Assembly: GCF_902686445.1 (NCBI RefSeq)
Contig: NC_062221.1
Coordinates: forward strand, 37,712,575 to 37,776,574
DNA: 64,000 bases
Direction: 5' to 3'
Source: Sciurus carolinensis
Taxonomy: Eukaryota > Chordata > Mammalia > Rodentia > Sciuridae
The first letter of the stretch is position 1. Every line of letters starts with the position of its first letter. The notes beneath the pieces are model-generated. The model saw nothing but the letters and a program-made list of their open reading frames with translations. It was not told where the DNA came from and did no database searches. The position numbers and the translations under genes were made by a program. Shown one piece after another: positions 53,610-63,450 of this stretch.

Positions 53610-53820
53610 AAGCCTGGTCAGTACAGTGAGACCATGTTTCAAAATTTAAAAAAGGGCTGGTACTGTAGTTCAGTGGTAGAGAGTTTGCTACCATGCTTAA
53701 GGCCCTAGGTTTGATATGATGCCCAGTACCACACACAATATCTCTTTATCACTCTCTCTTTCACAAACATACATACATACACACCTAAAATTACACATGT
53801 ACACACACACACACACACAA
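53610..53820 (+). mobile_element. 5'-truncated B1-dID SINE with CA-rich tail
   Basis: Only the end of the B1 half remains ('gtacagtgagaccatgtttc'), followed by the ID half ('gggctggtactgtagttcag', 'gttccaccaa'-like decayed B-box region) and a tail rich in CA/CACA (to 53820). Confidence 0.7.
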
Positions 53821-53949
53821 CTAGAATTAATAAAATGAAAGTTCCCTTTCTATTTTGTGGAATAGTTTGAGGTACACTATGTTTATCCTGGTTGGTGAGT
53901 TTTCTCTCCTCTCATCTTCAACCCTTGCCAGAAAGGCCACAAGGTCAGT

Positions 53950-54060
53950 TGCTGTGATTATTACTGATGCCACATTTTAAGGATGAGAGAAATGCTAAGT
54001 GTCTTGCCCAAGGGCAAAAATACAGACAGTGTTGATTCATGAGCTTGAATGTCTAAAGAG
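53950..54060 (+). repeat. MIR-like relic
   Basis: 'acattttaaggatgagagaaat' and 'agtgtcttgcccaagggc' match the MIR core in order. Confidence 0.6.
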
Positions 54061-54897
54061 CCTAGTTCTTACTCTCCAGGGGGTACCTGTCCCAGCCCCT
54101 CAAGGACTCCCCCAGGAAACATTTTCTTTGAATCTAGAACAGACAGGCAGAGCAGCCATAGAATCAGCAAAAAACAATTTTATGGGGGTTGGAGAGTCAT
54201 GGGGTCAGGGTGCTCCCAACAGGGGAGTTGGGGCTCAGGCCTCAGAGGCCTGATGTGGGGCTCACATCCTGGCAGCATGTCCATATCCAGGCATCACAGG
54301 GAGGGGGTGAATTGGAGACCAAGTCTCCCTGTGGACCTTCCACTGCAGCACTGGGCTGATGGGAAGAGAAACAAGAGTCAGTACATGGAGCTCTCCCTGA
54401 ACTCAACCCACAGCTCACGGTCAAGTCCCTGACCCCTGAGGCAGAACAGAAAGAGGGCTGGCACCACAAGTGACTAAAAGAGCACTTGGGGGCACCGTGT
54501 GTTACCATCCCACTTTACTACTAATACCCCACTGCGTGTGTTTCACATGGGACTCCAAGTAAAACTTTCCAATAACAAAGAATCTCCTTTAAAACATTAT
54601 AAACTCCTGGACTAGGGTCAGTCCTTAATAATAGCTGAGGAAACTGAGGCAAAGAAAGGTAGCGAACTGTTCCAGGGTCACTCAGCTAGTCAGTCATACC
54701 GTCTTTTCTCCTCATATATCCAGGGACACCTGGGTGTGCTCTGAAGCCCTGTGACCTGGACCTGCACCCTCACATCCATACTCCCACTCCTCAGCTCCAG
54801 GTGCTTCAGCTGCAGGGCCAGCCCCACCTCAGGGGCTCCAACAACACACGTGCAGCCCACAGACACCCCTGTCCACTGCACACCCACTACTCCTCAC
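54061..54897 (-). other. Region downstream of the ZDHHC19-like stop
   Basis: GC-richer than the rest of the window. It may contain the 3' UTR of the minus-strand gene, because a good donor-like GTGAGG follows the stop immediately. I cannot place a 3' UTR intron or a poly(A) site with confidence. Overlapping frames of 80-130 codons on both strands look like GC-driven chance frames. Confidence 0.4.
54632..54697 (+). repeat. MIR relic
   Basis: 'tagctgaggaaactgaggca' and 'agggtcactcagctagtcag' are the best conserved parts of MIR. Confidence 0.8.
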
Positions 54898-55078
54898 CTA
54901 GATGACTGCACTCCCTGGTGCTCCTTCATAAGATGTGTCAAAAGACACAGGTTGAGAGTTGGGCCCAGGGACGTGTGGGCGATGGTGTTCTGGGGAGAAT
55001 GTTGGTGGCTGCAGGGCCGCCATCGGCTCCCACTTGGATCCCGAGTCTTGCTGGAGCAACACAACTTCTGACATGTAC
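54898..55078 (-). CDS. ZDHHC19: ZDHHC19-like exon 7 with stop
   Basis: Acceptor CATTGCCCAG. Encodes YMSEVVLLQQDSGSKWEP and a proline-rich tail ending in AVI and TAG (54898-54900). GTGAGG directly follows the stop, so a 3' UTR intron is possible. Confidence 0.82.
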
Positions 55079-58000
55079 CTGGGCAATGAGAGGCCCAAAG
55101 CAAAAGGTCACTACCCAACTTTTGTGCTCTCCCTGACCACCCTCTCCCCTCAGCTTGGACAGCACAGAGCCCAGGATCACATCCAGGGCTCCCATCCAGG
55201 CTGGGATTGCACTCATCCCCATTTCTTGGGACTAGAACCTACAAAGGCAAGGAAGAGGGTTCCCAGAGACTCCCAGAGTGCCCTGCAGAAAACCCCAAAG
55301 GGAGAGAACAGTGAGGATTAAGGACCAGGGACCTTAGGTAAGGGACCAGGAAAGAAAACCCAGCCTAACCCCACCCCACCAGCCCCAGGGTCCACCACTT
55401 GAGTCTCTGGTTTACCAACTTACTTGGGCCCCAGTGGTGCACAGAGGGTGACATGCCAGTTTCTGATACAACCCTGGTCGAATGGGTTGTTCTCCTGAAG
55501 GGAGACGGGGATGGGAAGAGCAGCTCAGAAACAGCAGGACTCGGCACAGCCATCTCCCAGTGACCCTCCCTAAGGTGGTCAGCTGAGCCAGGGCTCAACT
55601 CAGGCCTGGAGCAAGAATCCAAGAGCAGGGAAGCCCAGAGTGACCCAGGGATCCTGCCTCCCAGGGCTCCTGGGAAGAGCCACCTGCCTCCTCCCACTTG
55701 TGAGCAGCTCTCCCTGACAGTGCTGACCCTGCACCACCTCTCCTGCCTTCTCAGGGCTCCCTGCTCATCTTGTTCCTCCCCTGGCAGCATCCTTGCTCTG
55801 TCTCCATGGGGTCCACTCGTCCTCCCACCACGTCTTTCCAGATCACTTATAAGATTTTCCCTCTGCTGCTCAACTGCTCCACAGTCAGTGTCACCCCCTG
55901 CTCCCACTTCCCTCTCCCACCCCTCACTGTTCCTAACCATGTGCCTCAGTGAATTTCACAATCTGAGAGGAGAGTGGCAGCAGGGATGCCCAGTTGTATT
56001 TTCCTAGTCAAAAACCACATGGCCCCGGAGAGTCTGGGCTGAAGGCCTTCAGTACACAAAGGAGTAAAGGTCAAGCTCAAAGGTCAGCTTCTCACTGCCA
56101 GCTTCTCCTCTCACTTCTTCCTCTCCCTCCCACTCCATCCATCAACCTGGCCCTGTCGTCCTCCCCCAGTGGGAGGAGTCTCATCCCAACTTCAAGGATT
56201 TAAATTTTAAATGTTCAGTCACAATGGGAAGGGATCCAGCAGCACCACTCTCCACCCCCAACTCTCCCATGGCTCACACATGAAGATACTCATTTTCAAC
56301 CCTATTCATCACTAGAAGGAACAAGGATTCCACAAATCAGGACAGCTCTGGAATATTCCACCAGGTCCAAAAGAAACATGAATCACTGTTCTCTATGAGG
56401 TTCTGACTGCTTTACACAGTTCATAGCCCTTAAGAATGTTGCATGTTGCAGTGAATCAAACCTGTAAGCCCAGTGACTGGGGAGGCTGAGGCAGGAGCAT
56501 CACAAACTCAAGGCTGGCCTCACAAACTTAGAAAGGCCCTCAGGAACTTAGTGAGACCCTCCCTCAAAACAAAATGTAACAAGAATTGGGGATGTAGCTT
56601 CCATAATAAAGGAAACCTGGGTTCAAACCCTACGACCAGAAAAAAAGAGAATAATTAATTACAGAGACTAAAAACATTTATAAAATTTTTAAATTTAGAG
56701 AAATAATATTTGGTTAGATGTGTATAAATATAGAAAATACAGTTTGTATATAAGGTATAGGAAAATCCTTAAAGAAATGATAATTACTACATTTTTGTGA
56801 AATGTGCAGTAAACTTGAATCCCTTCCTCTCTCCACATGGGACCTTATCAGACAGAAATAGAATCCAACAGCTCTGAAGCACCCAGACCAGTTACAATCA
56901 CTGGCTCCACTCCTGGGGCTCTTGTTCCAATTGCGTCTCAAACACCCTCCCACTCCATCGGACCAAAATCAAGGGGCATCTTCTTCTTGCCCCATCTTCT
57001 GCCCAATTTCCTGCTGCCTCTCCTTCTTCTACTTATCCTGGGGCAATCAGGGCATCAGGCCTGTCTCTGTTCCTTTCTCTCTTTTCTTCTATCCCCAAAG
57101 ATTGATTCTGTTTTTTGTTGGTTCACGCATTTTTCAGATTCCTATTCTTTGCGTGCTGGGGATTGAAGCACCAGGGCCTTGCACATGCTAAGCACATGCT
57201 CTGCCTCTCAGATACACACACAGCCAGATTCATCTCAGGGCATCAAAGATGCCTCAGCAAAGCCAGGCACGGTGGCCACACCTGTAATCCCAGCACTGTG
57301 GTTAATGAGGCAGGTGAATTACAAGTGCGGGGCCAACCTTAGCAACTGAGTGATGCCTGTTTCAAAGTGGAAAACAGAAGGGACTAGGGATGAAGATCAG
57401 AGCTAGAGTTCCCCGGGGTCAATACACAGTAGTTAACAAATAAAGTCCAGTCACTGAACTGGGGGTTGAAACCACACTGCAAAGAGAATGGCCAGCCTAC
57501 TTCATGGTGCAGTGTCCAGCAGCAACATGAGGCCCTGAGCACCATGAGGAATGCCCAGGATGGCTCAAAGAGAGGGTATCATGTACAAAGCGTAGCAACC
57601 CAGCCCAGGGCACCTAGCTACATGCAGAGCAGAAGCACAGAGAATTACACAATAAGACACACAATAGGGCTTGCTTGGCTACTTCTGATTTCAGAGGTTT
57701 TTCCAACCCAGAAAGATCTGCCTGAAGAATGTCTGCTGCTTTGGCCGTTGATGGGAGCATCACCTGACAGCAAGGGCAGGGGTTAGGCTGACATGGGCCA
57801 GGGAAGTGAAGGGTGAAGTTAGTGAGAGAGGTCAAGTCTTTCGGGGAATAAGGCATAGAGGACACCCCAGGTGCATTGGAGGAGTGGGACATTAATAGCG
57901 GAGTGTGCTTGGCTTTTAAGATGAGGCACAAACATGTGTAAGTGACCACAGGAAGGAATGTCAGTCATTGTAACAGTGACTCATAGGGCACTTTCTGGTA

Positions 58001-61000
58001 CCAGCCACGGTTCTATGTGTCTTGTGCATATTAACTCACACTTCCCTGGTTAAGATAGGGAAACTGAATGACAAGATGGCAGGTTAGCATGCCCATGATC
58101 TCTCTGATGATATGTTGCAGAGGTGTGATGTGGAATTCTGCAATGTGTCTCCAGAGTCCTTGCTACCAACCACCAAGCAATTGACTCCAGGAGGAGCTGC
58201 ATGAAAGTGGCTGCATGAAATGATGCCTGCACGGGTGCTGCCAGCAATGCGGGGAGCCCTGTCTGGTGAATCCAGAGTGCAGACCACATTTCCCTTGAGA
58301 CTTGGCAACTGAAGATGATGAAAGCAGAGTCGGGTAATGAAACTGGTCTAACCTTAATCATGGTGGACAGTGCAGGACGATATGTATTTGTCAAAATGCC
58401 TGACCATAGAAAAATGGGTGAATTTTACTGTGTGTAAATTATTCCTCAATAGAAGAGTTTTAGAAGAAATCCTACCATGGCTCCCAGATTTTCACTTCAT
58501 CCAAAATAATCTCACGCTTGAACTTTCTGGGCCATTTTTACTCTTGACCCCCACGGGGTCAACTTCATTGCCGGTGCCACCTGGGGCTTGAATTAGAGCC
58601 TTATCCTCATCATTCCCTCAACAGAACACCTTCAGGTTCCTTGCCTTTTTCCAATCATGTGCCTCTCAGCCCAGCGGGGTATCCCGGCACAGGGACTCAG
58701 CCCTGCTTACCTGGACCTCGTAGAGGCGCCTGGCGGTGCTCACGGCTACAGCCTGGACCAGTAGCTCGAAGATGACAGGCAGCAGGGCGCCAGTGGCCAA
58801 TACAGCTACGATGATGCTGTGCACAGGTTAAGAAGCCAAGCCCTGGGAGAAAACCTCACTGGCCCCGCCCCTTGATCAGGCTCCGCCCCTTGGCCCGCCC
58901 CCACAGAGCCCCGCCCACCGAATCTTCCTTCCTGGACTGGACAGTTCGTCCAGTACACCTAACCGAAAGCTAACTCCAACGGGCCTTCCTCCTACCTATC
59001 CCGTTTTTACCTGCATTACCCCTCTGCCAGGTCCTGCCAAAGTCTTAACTCCATCTTCCATCCCACCCCTCCTGTCTCCCTGACCACACTCACCTTCAAC
59101 ATTGCTTTGACAGGTCCTTCCAAGGGGTTTTTAGTTCTAGACCCGCCCACATCATCCCCGCTCTTGGCGACCCGCCCCTTGGCTGTCCGCACCTCCCTCT
59201 CCACAGCATGCGGAGTTCCCAGTGTGGGCCCTTGGGACTCTGAGGATACGCTATGATTTTGTCCAAGGACAGTGCCATGTCAGTGGTGTGCACCACGAAG
59301 ATGACAGAGGTCACCACCAGGGCAACCAGGTAGAGACACAGGGACACCAGGAGGAGCAGGAACAGCCGGAAGTTCCGATGCCCAATGCAGTTGTTGACCC
59401 ACCTCGAGTGATGGTCAAACTCCTAGGAGAGAGGAGGCAGATGTCCAGGGTCTATCTGGCCTGGCCTCCATGGCCCCCAAATGCTCAGGTCCCCCCAAAT
59501 TCTGGGCCACAGGCACTTGGTCCCACACACAAGCTCCCAACTCCAGGCAGAACCTGGCATTTCGATTGCTGCAGATGTTTGTTAGGACTCCATGGTTCAA
59601 GAGGTCAGCTGTCATGAGTGAGGCATTTAGAGACAAGACTGCCGGGTGTCACTTGGAGCAGGATACAGAATAATTCTGGGCCTTTCTTTTCTCAGATACT
59701 GGACAAGGATGTAAAAGAACTCCCTTACCCAGCCAGCCTTCTGCACTTGGACGCCCATGCAGGATGTGCACATGAGAGAAGAGCATTCAGCACCCAGCAA
59801 TCCCTCCAACTTGGATACCCAGAGGAAGACAGGCAAAGATTCCCAGAAGAGGGAAACACCTGGCCTTCAGTCTGGGTATCTAGTGTCAGCAAGCAGGGGA
59901 TGGGACAAGTGCTCTTTCTTCCCCTGACTCCACCAGGCCCACCACAGATGAGATGCGCTTCTCATGTCACCACCTGTGCATAGAAGGCCTGTCTCTCAGG
60001 ACAGGTGCAGATACAGCAGCAATAACAGATATGAGTGACCAAGCGTGGCAAAGATCCATTCTTAGCAGTCTGAGAAGACAGTCTCATGCCCACCTCTGGC
60101 CCACTTATGCTGTGAGGTTCCAAGTCCTGGCAAGGTGCCCCAGGCTGTGTTGGTGAGTGGACAAGGAGGAGGAGTACTCACCTCCACGCAGATGTTACAG
60201 GTCACGCAGTGGAGGGTGCGAGGTGGGCGGTGGAACTTGCATTGATGACACCAGGGCATCTGGAACGCATGGTTGTGCATCCAGGCAGTGTGTCCTGCTT
60301 CCGGGTTCTGCTCCACGGAGCCTGGCATGGGAAGAGTTTGGGCAGTGTCAGGAGGCCCTTCTCTCACTGCTGCTTGGAGCAGCCCCATAGCATCATCACT
60401 GGGCAAGAAGAAAGGGGGGAGGAGGTGTCCAGGGGAATCCCGGTCCCTGTTGAGCAAGCTGACCACTCAGATGGGTTGGCAGTCAGAGAAGGGCTTTCCA
60501 GCCAGAAGAGCTCTCTGCAGAGCTCCACCCTTGGGAAGAGAGATCAGTGCTGGATGTCGTGTGTGAAATGGGAAGGAGCAAGACTGAACTGTGCTTTGGA
60601 AGAGCCTGCTGGCCTCTCTTGCCAGCCTGCCCAGTCCTCCCTTCTAAAGTAACTGGGAAACCTCCAGGATTCTGTTTCTTCACACCTCAATGGCTTGGAA
60701 AATGAAGTGCCAGGGCCTAAGTCATGATGACGTGGAGGCAGGGATCCTGAGCCCACAGGTGTACTTCACACTTTAGAAATCACCCCTGTGGGCATCAGCC
60801 CTTGGGGTACCACTCCTTCTCTCAGGTTTCTGAGGACTTACCTCGATGTAAAATGCCTGGGTCCGAGGTGTTCAACGATACCAGGCTCCATAGGCTCAGA
60901 AGGAAGAGTGGGCCGGTGACCAGGACAAAGGCCCACTCCCCACGGCCCACCAGCCATCTGCATCTGAAACCAGAGCCAGACTCACTTCTAGTCTGGGCCA

Positions 61001-61384
61001 ACCCAGAGCTCCCCACGAGGCCTGGCTCACCTGAGGTCGGACTCACAGACCTTAAGGACAGGGGTAAATATCCCGGCTAGAGACGCACCACGGAGACTCC
61101 AGCTAATGTCACCAGCATTCCCAGCCACCCACAGTTCCCTAGATGCCTCAGGCTCTCTAGACCTCTGAGCTGCTGACTATATATCCTTCTTTCCCTCCTG
61201 ACCCTCTGTCCCCACTCCCCTGCCTCTTCACTATCATTGCCTAAACCTCAGAGCTTCCATGGGAGACTCACGGGTAGGCGAAGAAAGCGCTGCTCGTCAT
61301 CACGAGCATCATGATGACAAAGGAGGCAAATAGACTTGGTCGGAACCAAGAACAGTCAACTCGAGGTCGACCACCGGGCGCCAT
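54898..61384 (-). CDS. ZDHHC19: ZDHHC19-like palmitoyltransferase, seven coding exons, DHHS variant
   Basis: A membrane protein of the zDHHC family, which attaches palmitate to cysteines of other proteins. Coding exons (minus): 61272-61384, 60842-60963, 60182-60321, 59250-59422, 58711-58816, 55424-55494, 54898-55078. Together they give 906 bases: 301 codons plus TAG. All junctions keep frame; human ZDHHC19 is about the same length. Residues 17-37, 49-68, about 145-169 and about 184-208 are hydrophobic segments, giving the usual four-pass layout. D72-P73-G74 is the family DPG motif. The cysteine-rich domain keeps C103, C106, H109, H116, C117, C120, C123 and C137. NPFDQG at 221-226 is the C-terminal conserved motif. 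Odd: the catalytic cysteine is serine (D128-H129-H130-S131, codon TCG at 59405-59407). Exon 4 has a weak donor (GTATCC). The start ATG at 61382-61384 opens the first exon that matches the family. ZDHHC19 is known mainly from testis; that expression is not visible here. Confidence 0.88.
55424..55494 (-). CDS. ZDHHC19: ZDHHC19-like exon 6
   Basis: Acceptor CTCCCTTCAG, donor GTAAGT. Encodes ENNPFDQGCIRNWHVTLC and APLGP, the conserved C-terminal motif. The residue after NW is H, where human has Y. Confidence 0.9.
56440..56660 (+). mobile_element. B1-dID dimeric SINE
   Basis: B1 half ('cctgtaagcccagtgactgg', 'gaggctgaggcaggagcatc'), ID half ('attggggatgtagcttcca', 'gggttcaaaccc'), then an A-rich tail. 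Confidence 0.85.
57152..57228 (-). mobile_element. ID SINE fragment, minus strand
   Basis: 'gctggggattgaagcaccagg' and 'tgctaagcacatgctctgcc' read as a reversed ID element, followed by a CA-rich stretch. Confidence 0.65.
57258..57450 (+). mobile_element. B1-dID dimeric SINE
   Basis: 'agccaggcacggtggccaca' and 'cctgtaatcccagcac' open the B1 half; the ID half ('gactagggatgaagatcaga') is decayed. Confidence 0.8.
58000..58110 (+). repeat. MIR-like relic
   Basis: 'gcatattaactcacacttcc' and 'gatagggaaactgaatgaca' follow the MIR core order. Confidence 0.5.
58711..58816 (-). CDS. ZDHHC19: ZDHHC19-like exon 5
   Basis: Acceptor CCTGTGCACAG, donor GTAAGC. Encodes IIVAVLATGALLPVIFELLV and QAVAVSTARRLYEVQ, the fourth membrane segment and the start of the C-terminal tail. 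Confidence 0.87.
58861..58918. promoter_or_regulatory. Cluster of GC boxes in intron 4
   Basis: Four C-rich GC-box cores (CCGCCC or CCCGCCC) lie within about 60 bases, just outside exon 5, with two more near 59140-59175. Such a cluster binds Sp1/KLF factors in known promoters. Whether it acts as one here is unknown. Confidence 0.4.
59250..59422 (-). CDS. ZDHHC19: ZDHHC19-like exon 4, catalytic motif
   Basis: Acceptor CTCTCCTAG. Encodes EFDHHSRWVNNCIGHRNFR and the third membrane segment. Ends at GC|GTATCC: a GT donor but with poor positions +4 and +5. The following exon joins in frame. Confidence 0.9.
60182..60321 (-). CDS. ZDHHC19: ZDHHC19-like exon 3, cysteine-rich domain
   Basis: Acceptor CCATGCCAG, donor GTGAGT. 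Encodes CHQCKFHRPPRTLHC and CNICVE, the zinc-binding half of the catalytic domain, with all expected cysteines and histidines. Confidence 0.92.
60842..60963 (-). CDS. ZDHHC19: ZDHHC19-like exon 2
   Basis: Acceptor CTCTGGTTTCAG, donor GTAAGT. Encodes CRWLVGRGEWAF, the second membrane segment and SLNTSDPGILHR, close to the human wording. The DPG motif is intact. Confidence 0.9.
61272..61384 (-). CDS. ZDHHC19: ZDHHC19-like exon 1 (coding part)
   Basis: Encodes residues 1-37 and two bases of codon 38, including the first membrane segment (SLFASFVIMMLVM). Donor GTGAGT at 61266-61271. Confidence 0.85.
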
Positions 61385-61744
61385 TTCCTGAGAGTGTGGC
61401 ATGGGTATGCCGATTCTCTTGGGAAATGAGAGCCAAGTGTTATGTGTGTTAGGTTCCCACCCAGATTGTCATGAGGATGGTAGGGAAGGAAAGAAGCATC
61501 AAGTGTGACATCACAGAGGTGGTGGCATGGGTGCTCTGGCTGCTTCCAGTGACTTCTGAGAGCACCCTTCCCCCAGGTCCACATACACACCTGTTGCACA
61601 CTGGACATCCTGCTCTGTCCATGTTGGCTCTGTTGGAGTGTGTGACGTTGTGGATGTGGTTTGACTCTGAATGTTTGGCTCATAGTCTGGCGACCTGGAC
61701 CTGAGTGTGGCAGTGTTGAGAGGTGTGGTCTAGTGTGAGGTGTT

Positions 61745-62050
61745 TTTGTCACCAGGCATGGTGACCTTGGAAGGGAGTAATGTAATTCTCATGGCCTCCA
61801 ATAGTTCCTGTAATTGTGGTTTGTAATAAAAAGAGCAGAATGTGTCCCTCCCCAGGTTTCTGGCCAGGCAATCTCTACCCCTCAATGTCCTCCCACCATG
61901 ATGCCATTCCCCATGTTGGGATGACCCTCATCAAAGGTCAGTCTCAGGGTCTGCCAAGTCTTGGACTCTAAGCTAAAGAAACCTCATCTCTTTACAAAGT
62001 ACACCATCATGGGTGTTTTCTTACAGCAACAAGAAGCAGTCTAATAGAGT
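61745..62050 (+). mobile_element. MaLR-type LTR fragment
   Basis: Ends with 'tttcttacagcaacaagaagcagtctaatag', the usual 3' end of rodent MaLR LTRs, preceded by a CT-rich middle ('caccatgatgccattcccc'). The 5' limit is uncertain. It lies upstream of the first coding exon of the minus-strand gene. Confidence 0.6.
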
Positions 62051-62774
62051 CTCTGGGGAGTTGCTGGGCGGGGAGAATTTGGTTGATTCTCATCACCCTT
62101 TCAGGCCTGGTGCTACACTTCTTTTTTGTTGAAACAGAGTTCCAGTTTGGGGTAGGTGGTATCAATCTACCCAAATAAATAACTCGCCCATTTTCCTCAT
62201 TTCCAGGGTGGACTTTATGACACAATTTTGTTTAAAGAGGTGTGTGCAAATATCTATTGAGGATTTCTGGGAAAGCTTTTGACTTTTCAATGAAAGGGAA
62301 GATGACGCAGTTGGCAGAGCTCTGCGCCCCTTCTTCCTGTCTTGACGCTAGACATGCTGGCTGGGGTGCCACCTGGGACCCTTGAGGCCACAAGTCATGA
62401 TACCCAGACACAACTTGTGACATTAGAGTCCCTGTCCTATCCCTCAACTGTCTCCCCCTAGCTGCATGTTATGAGAAAATAATTGGAGTTTGGTTACACT
62501 GACGTGTGTCATTGTACTGGTCACTGAGCACCTGAGACCCCATGTTTTGGCGGACTCTTCCCATCACAATTCTTGGTGAGGGGCAGAAACAATTTCCCCA
62601 TCCTAATTGAAACTAAACATGATCCAATACTCATGACTTCTCTTGCAGTGATTACAGAGGCCTGTGACCCATGTGACATCAACCTTTCCCTTTAGAACTG
62701 CCACCAACTGACAGAGGAGTCTGTGCTGAAATGTAGCAAGGGCACAGGATCCAGTGCCCATGTGCATTGACCCC
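62051..62774. other. Non-coding DNA upstream of the gene
   Basis: No promoter elements or exons that I can support. Possible old repeat material. Confidence 0.45.
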
Positions 62775-62943
62775 TTTTTGTTGGACCGGGGATTGAATCT
62801 GGGAGCTCTGAGCTACATCCCCAGGCCTTTTTATTATGATACAGGCTCTTACTAAGTTGCTAAGGCTGCTTTGAATTTGTGATCCTCTTGACTCGGCCTT
62901 CCAATCCACTGGGATTACAGGCATGAGCCACCATGCCTGGCTA
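62775..62943 (-). mobile_element. B1-dID dimeric SINE, minus strand
   Basis: The reversed ID half ('ggggattgaatctgggagct', 'gagctacatccccaggcc') is followed by the reversed B1 half ('actgggattacaggcatgag', 'ccaccatgcctggct'). Confidence 0.85.
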
Positions 62944-62985
62944 AGGAAATTAAATTGATTAAAAATAGATCAGACTTAGTGGCAT

Positions 62986-63450
62986 TGAGACCAGGGCAAA
63001 AGGACAGTCAGTGTAGATAAAGAATGATTGGCTCAGGAAGATGGGGGCTGATTCAGAAGGAAATAAAATCCTAATGCCTATAGACCACTTCTCCCTCCTC
63101 CAATCTTTTGCCAAGTGTACCTGGCTCCAGGAACTGCTCCTCCCACCAAGGAGTTGTTAATAATTACTCCTGGCTGCTCCCTTCCACCCTTTCTGAGTAC
63201 ATATGCAAAATAGGGAGAGGTACCTGGACAGCTCCCTTTGTGCCTTTGCCCAATAGGCAGGATAGGAGGAGAGGGACAGCAGAAGAAAGGATACCTGTAA
63301 CATATCAAAGGTACAGGACCCTTCCACTCCCACAGGCACCGACTGTGAACCTCCTCTTCTCCAGGGGACTCTCTCCTGTTTTTCTCTCTTCTATCCTTTA
63401 AATAAAATGTTTTGTTCTTGCCTGGGCATTTCTTGGCTGTTTAATCTTCA
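62986..63450 (+). mobile_element. ERV1-type LTR
   Basis: Starts TGAGACCAGGGC and aligns in order with the LTR at 47793 through most of U3 ('cagtcagtgtagataa', 'gaaataaaat', 'ctcctccaa', 'ggacagctccctttg'). It then carries a different R-U5 end with AATAAA near 63400. The sequence after it has no clear primer binding site. Confidence 0.7.

Larger units (their letters stand above)
55495..58710 (-). other. Intron 5 of the ZDHHC19-like gene
   Basis: 3.2 kb between exons 5 and 6, containing two B1-dID SINEs, an ID fragment and a MIR relic. Frames of up to 191 codons (55365-55940, minus) have no recognisable protein and overlap exon 6 in another frame. Confidence 0.7.

Noticed and set aside
54049..54508. 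Overlapping frames of 84-127 codons on both strands
   Set aside because: Low-stop GC-rich sequence downstream of a gene; no family resemblance and no splice context.
55365..55940. 191-codon minus-strand open frame
   Set aside because: GC-rich, overlaps exon 6 of the ZDHHC19-like gene in a different frame, and shows no recognisable domain.
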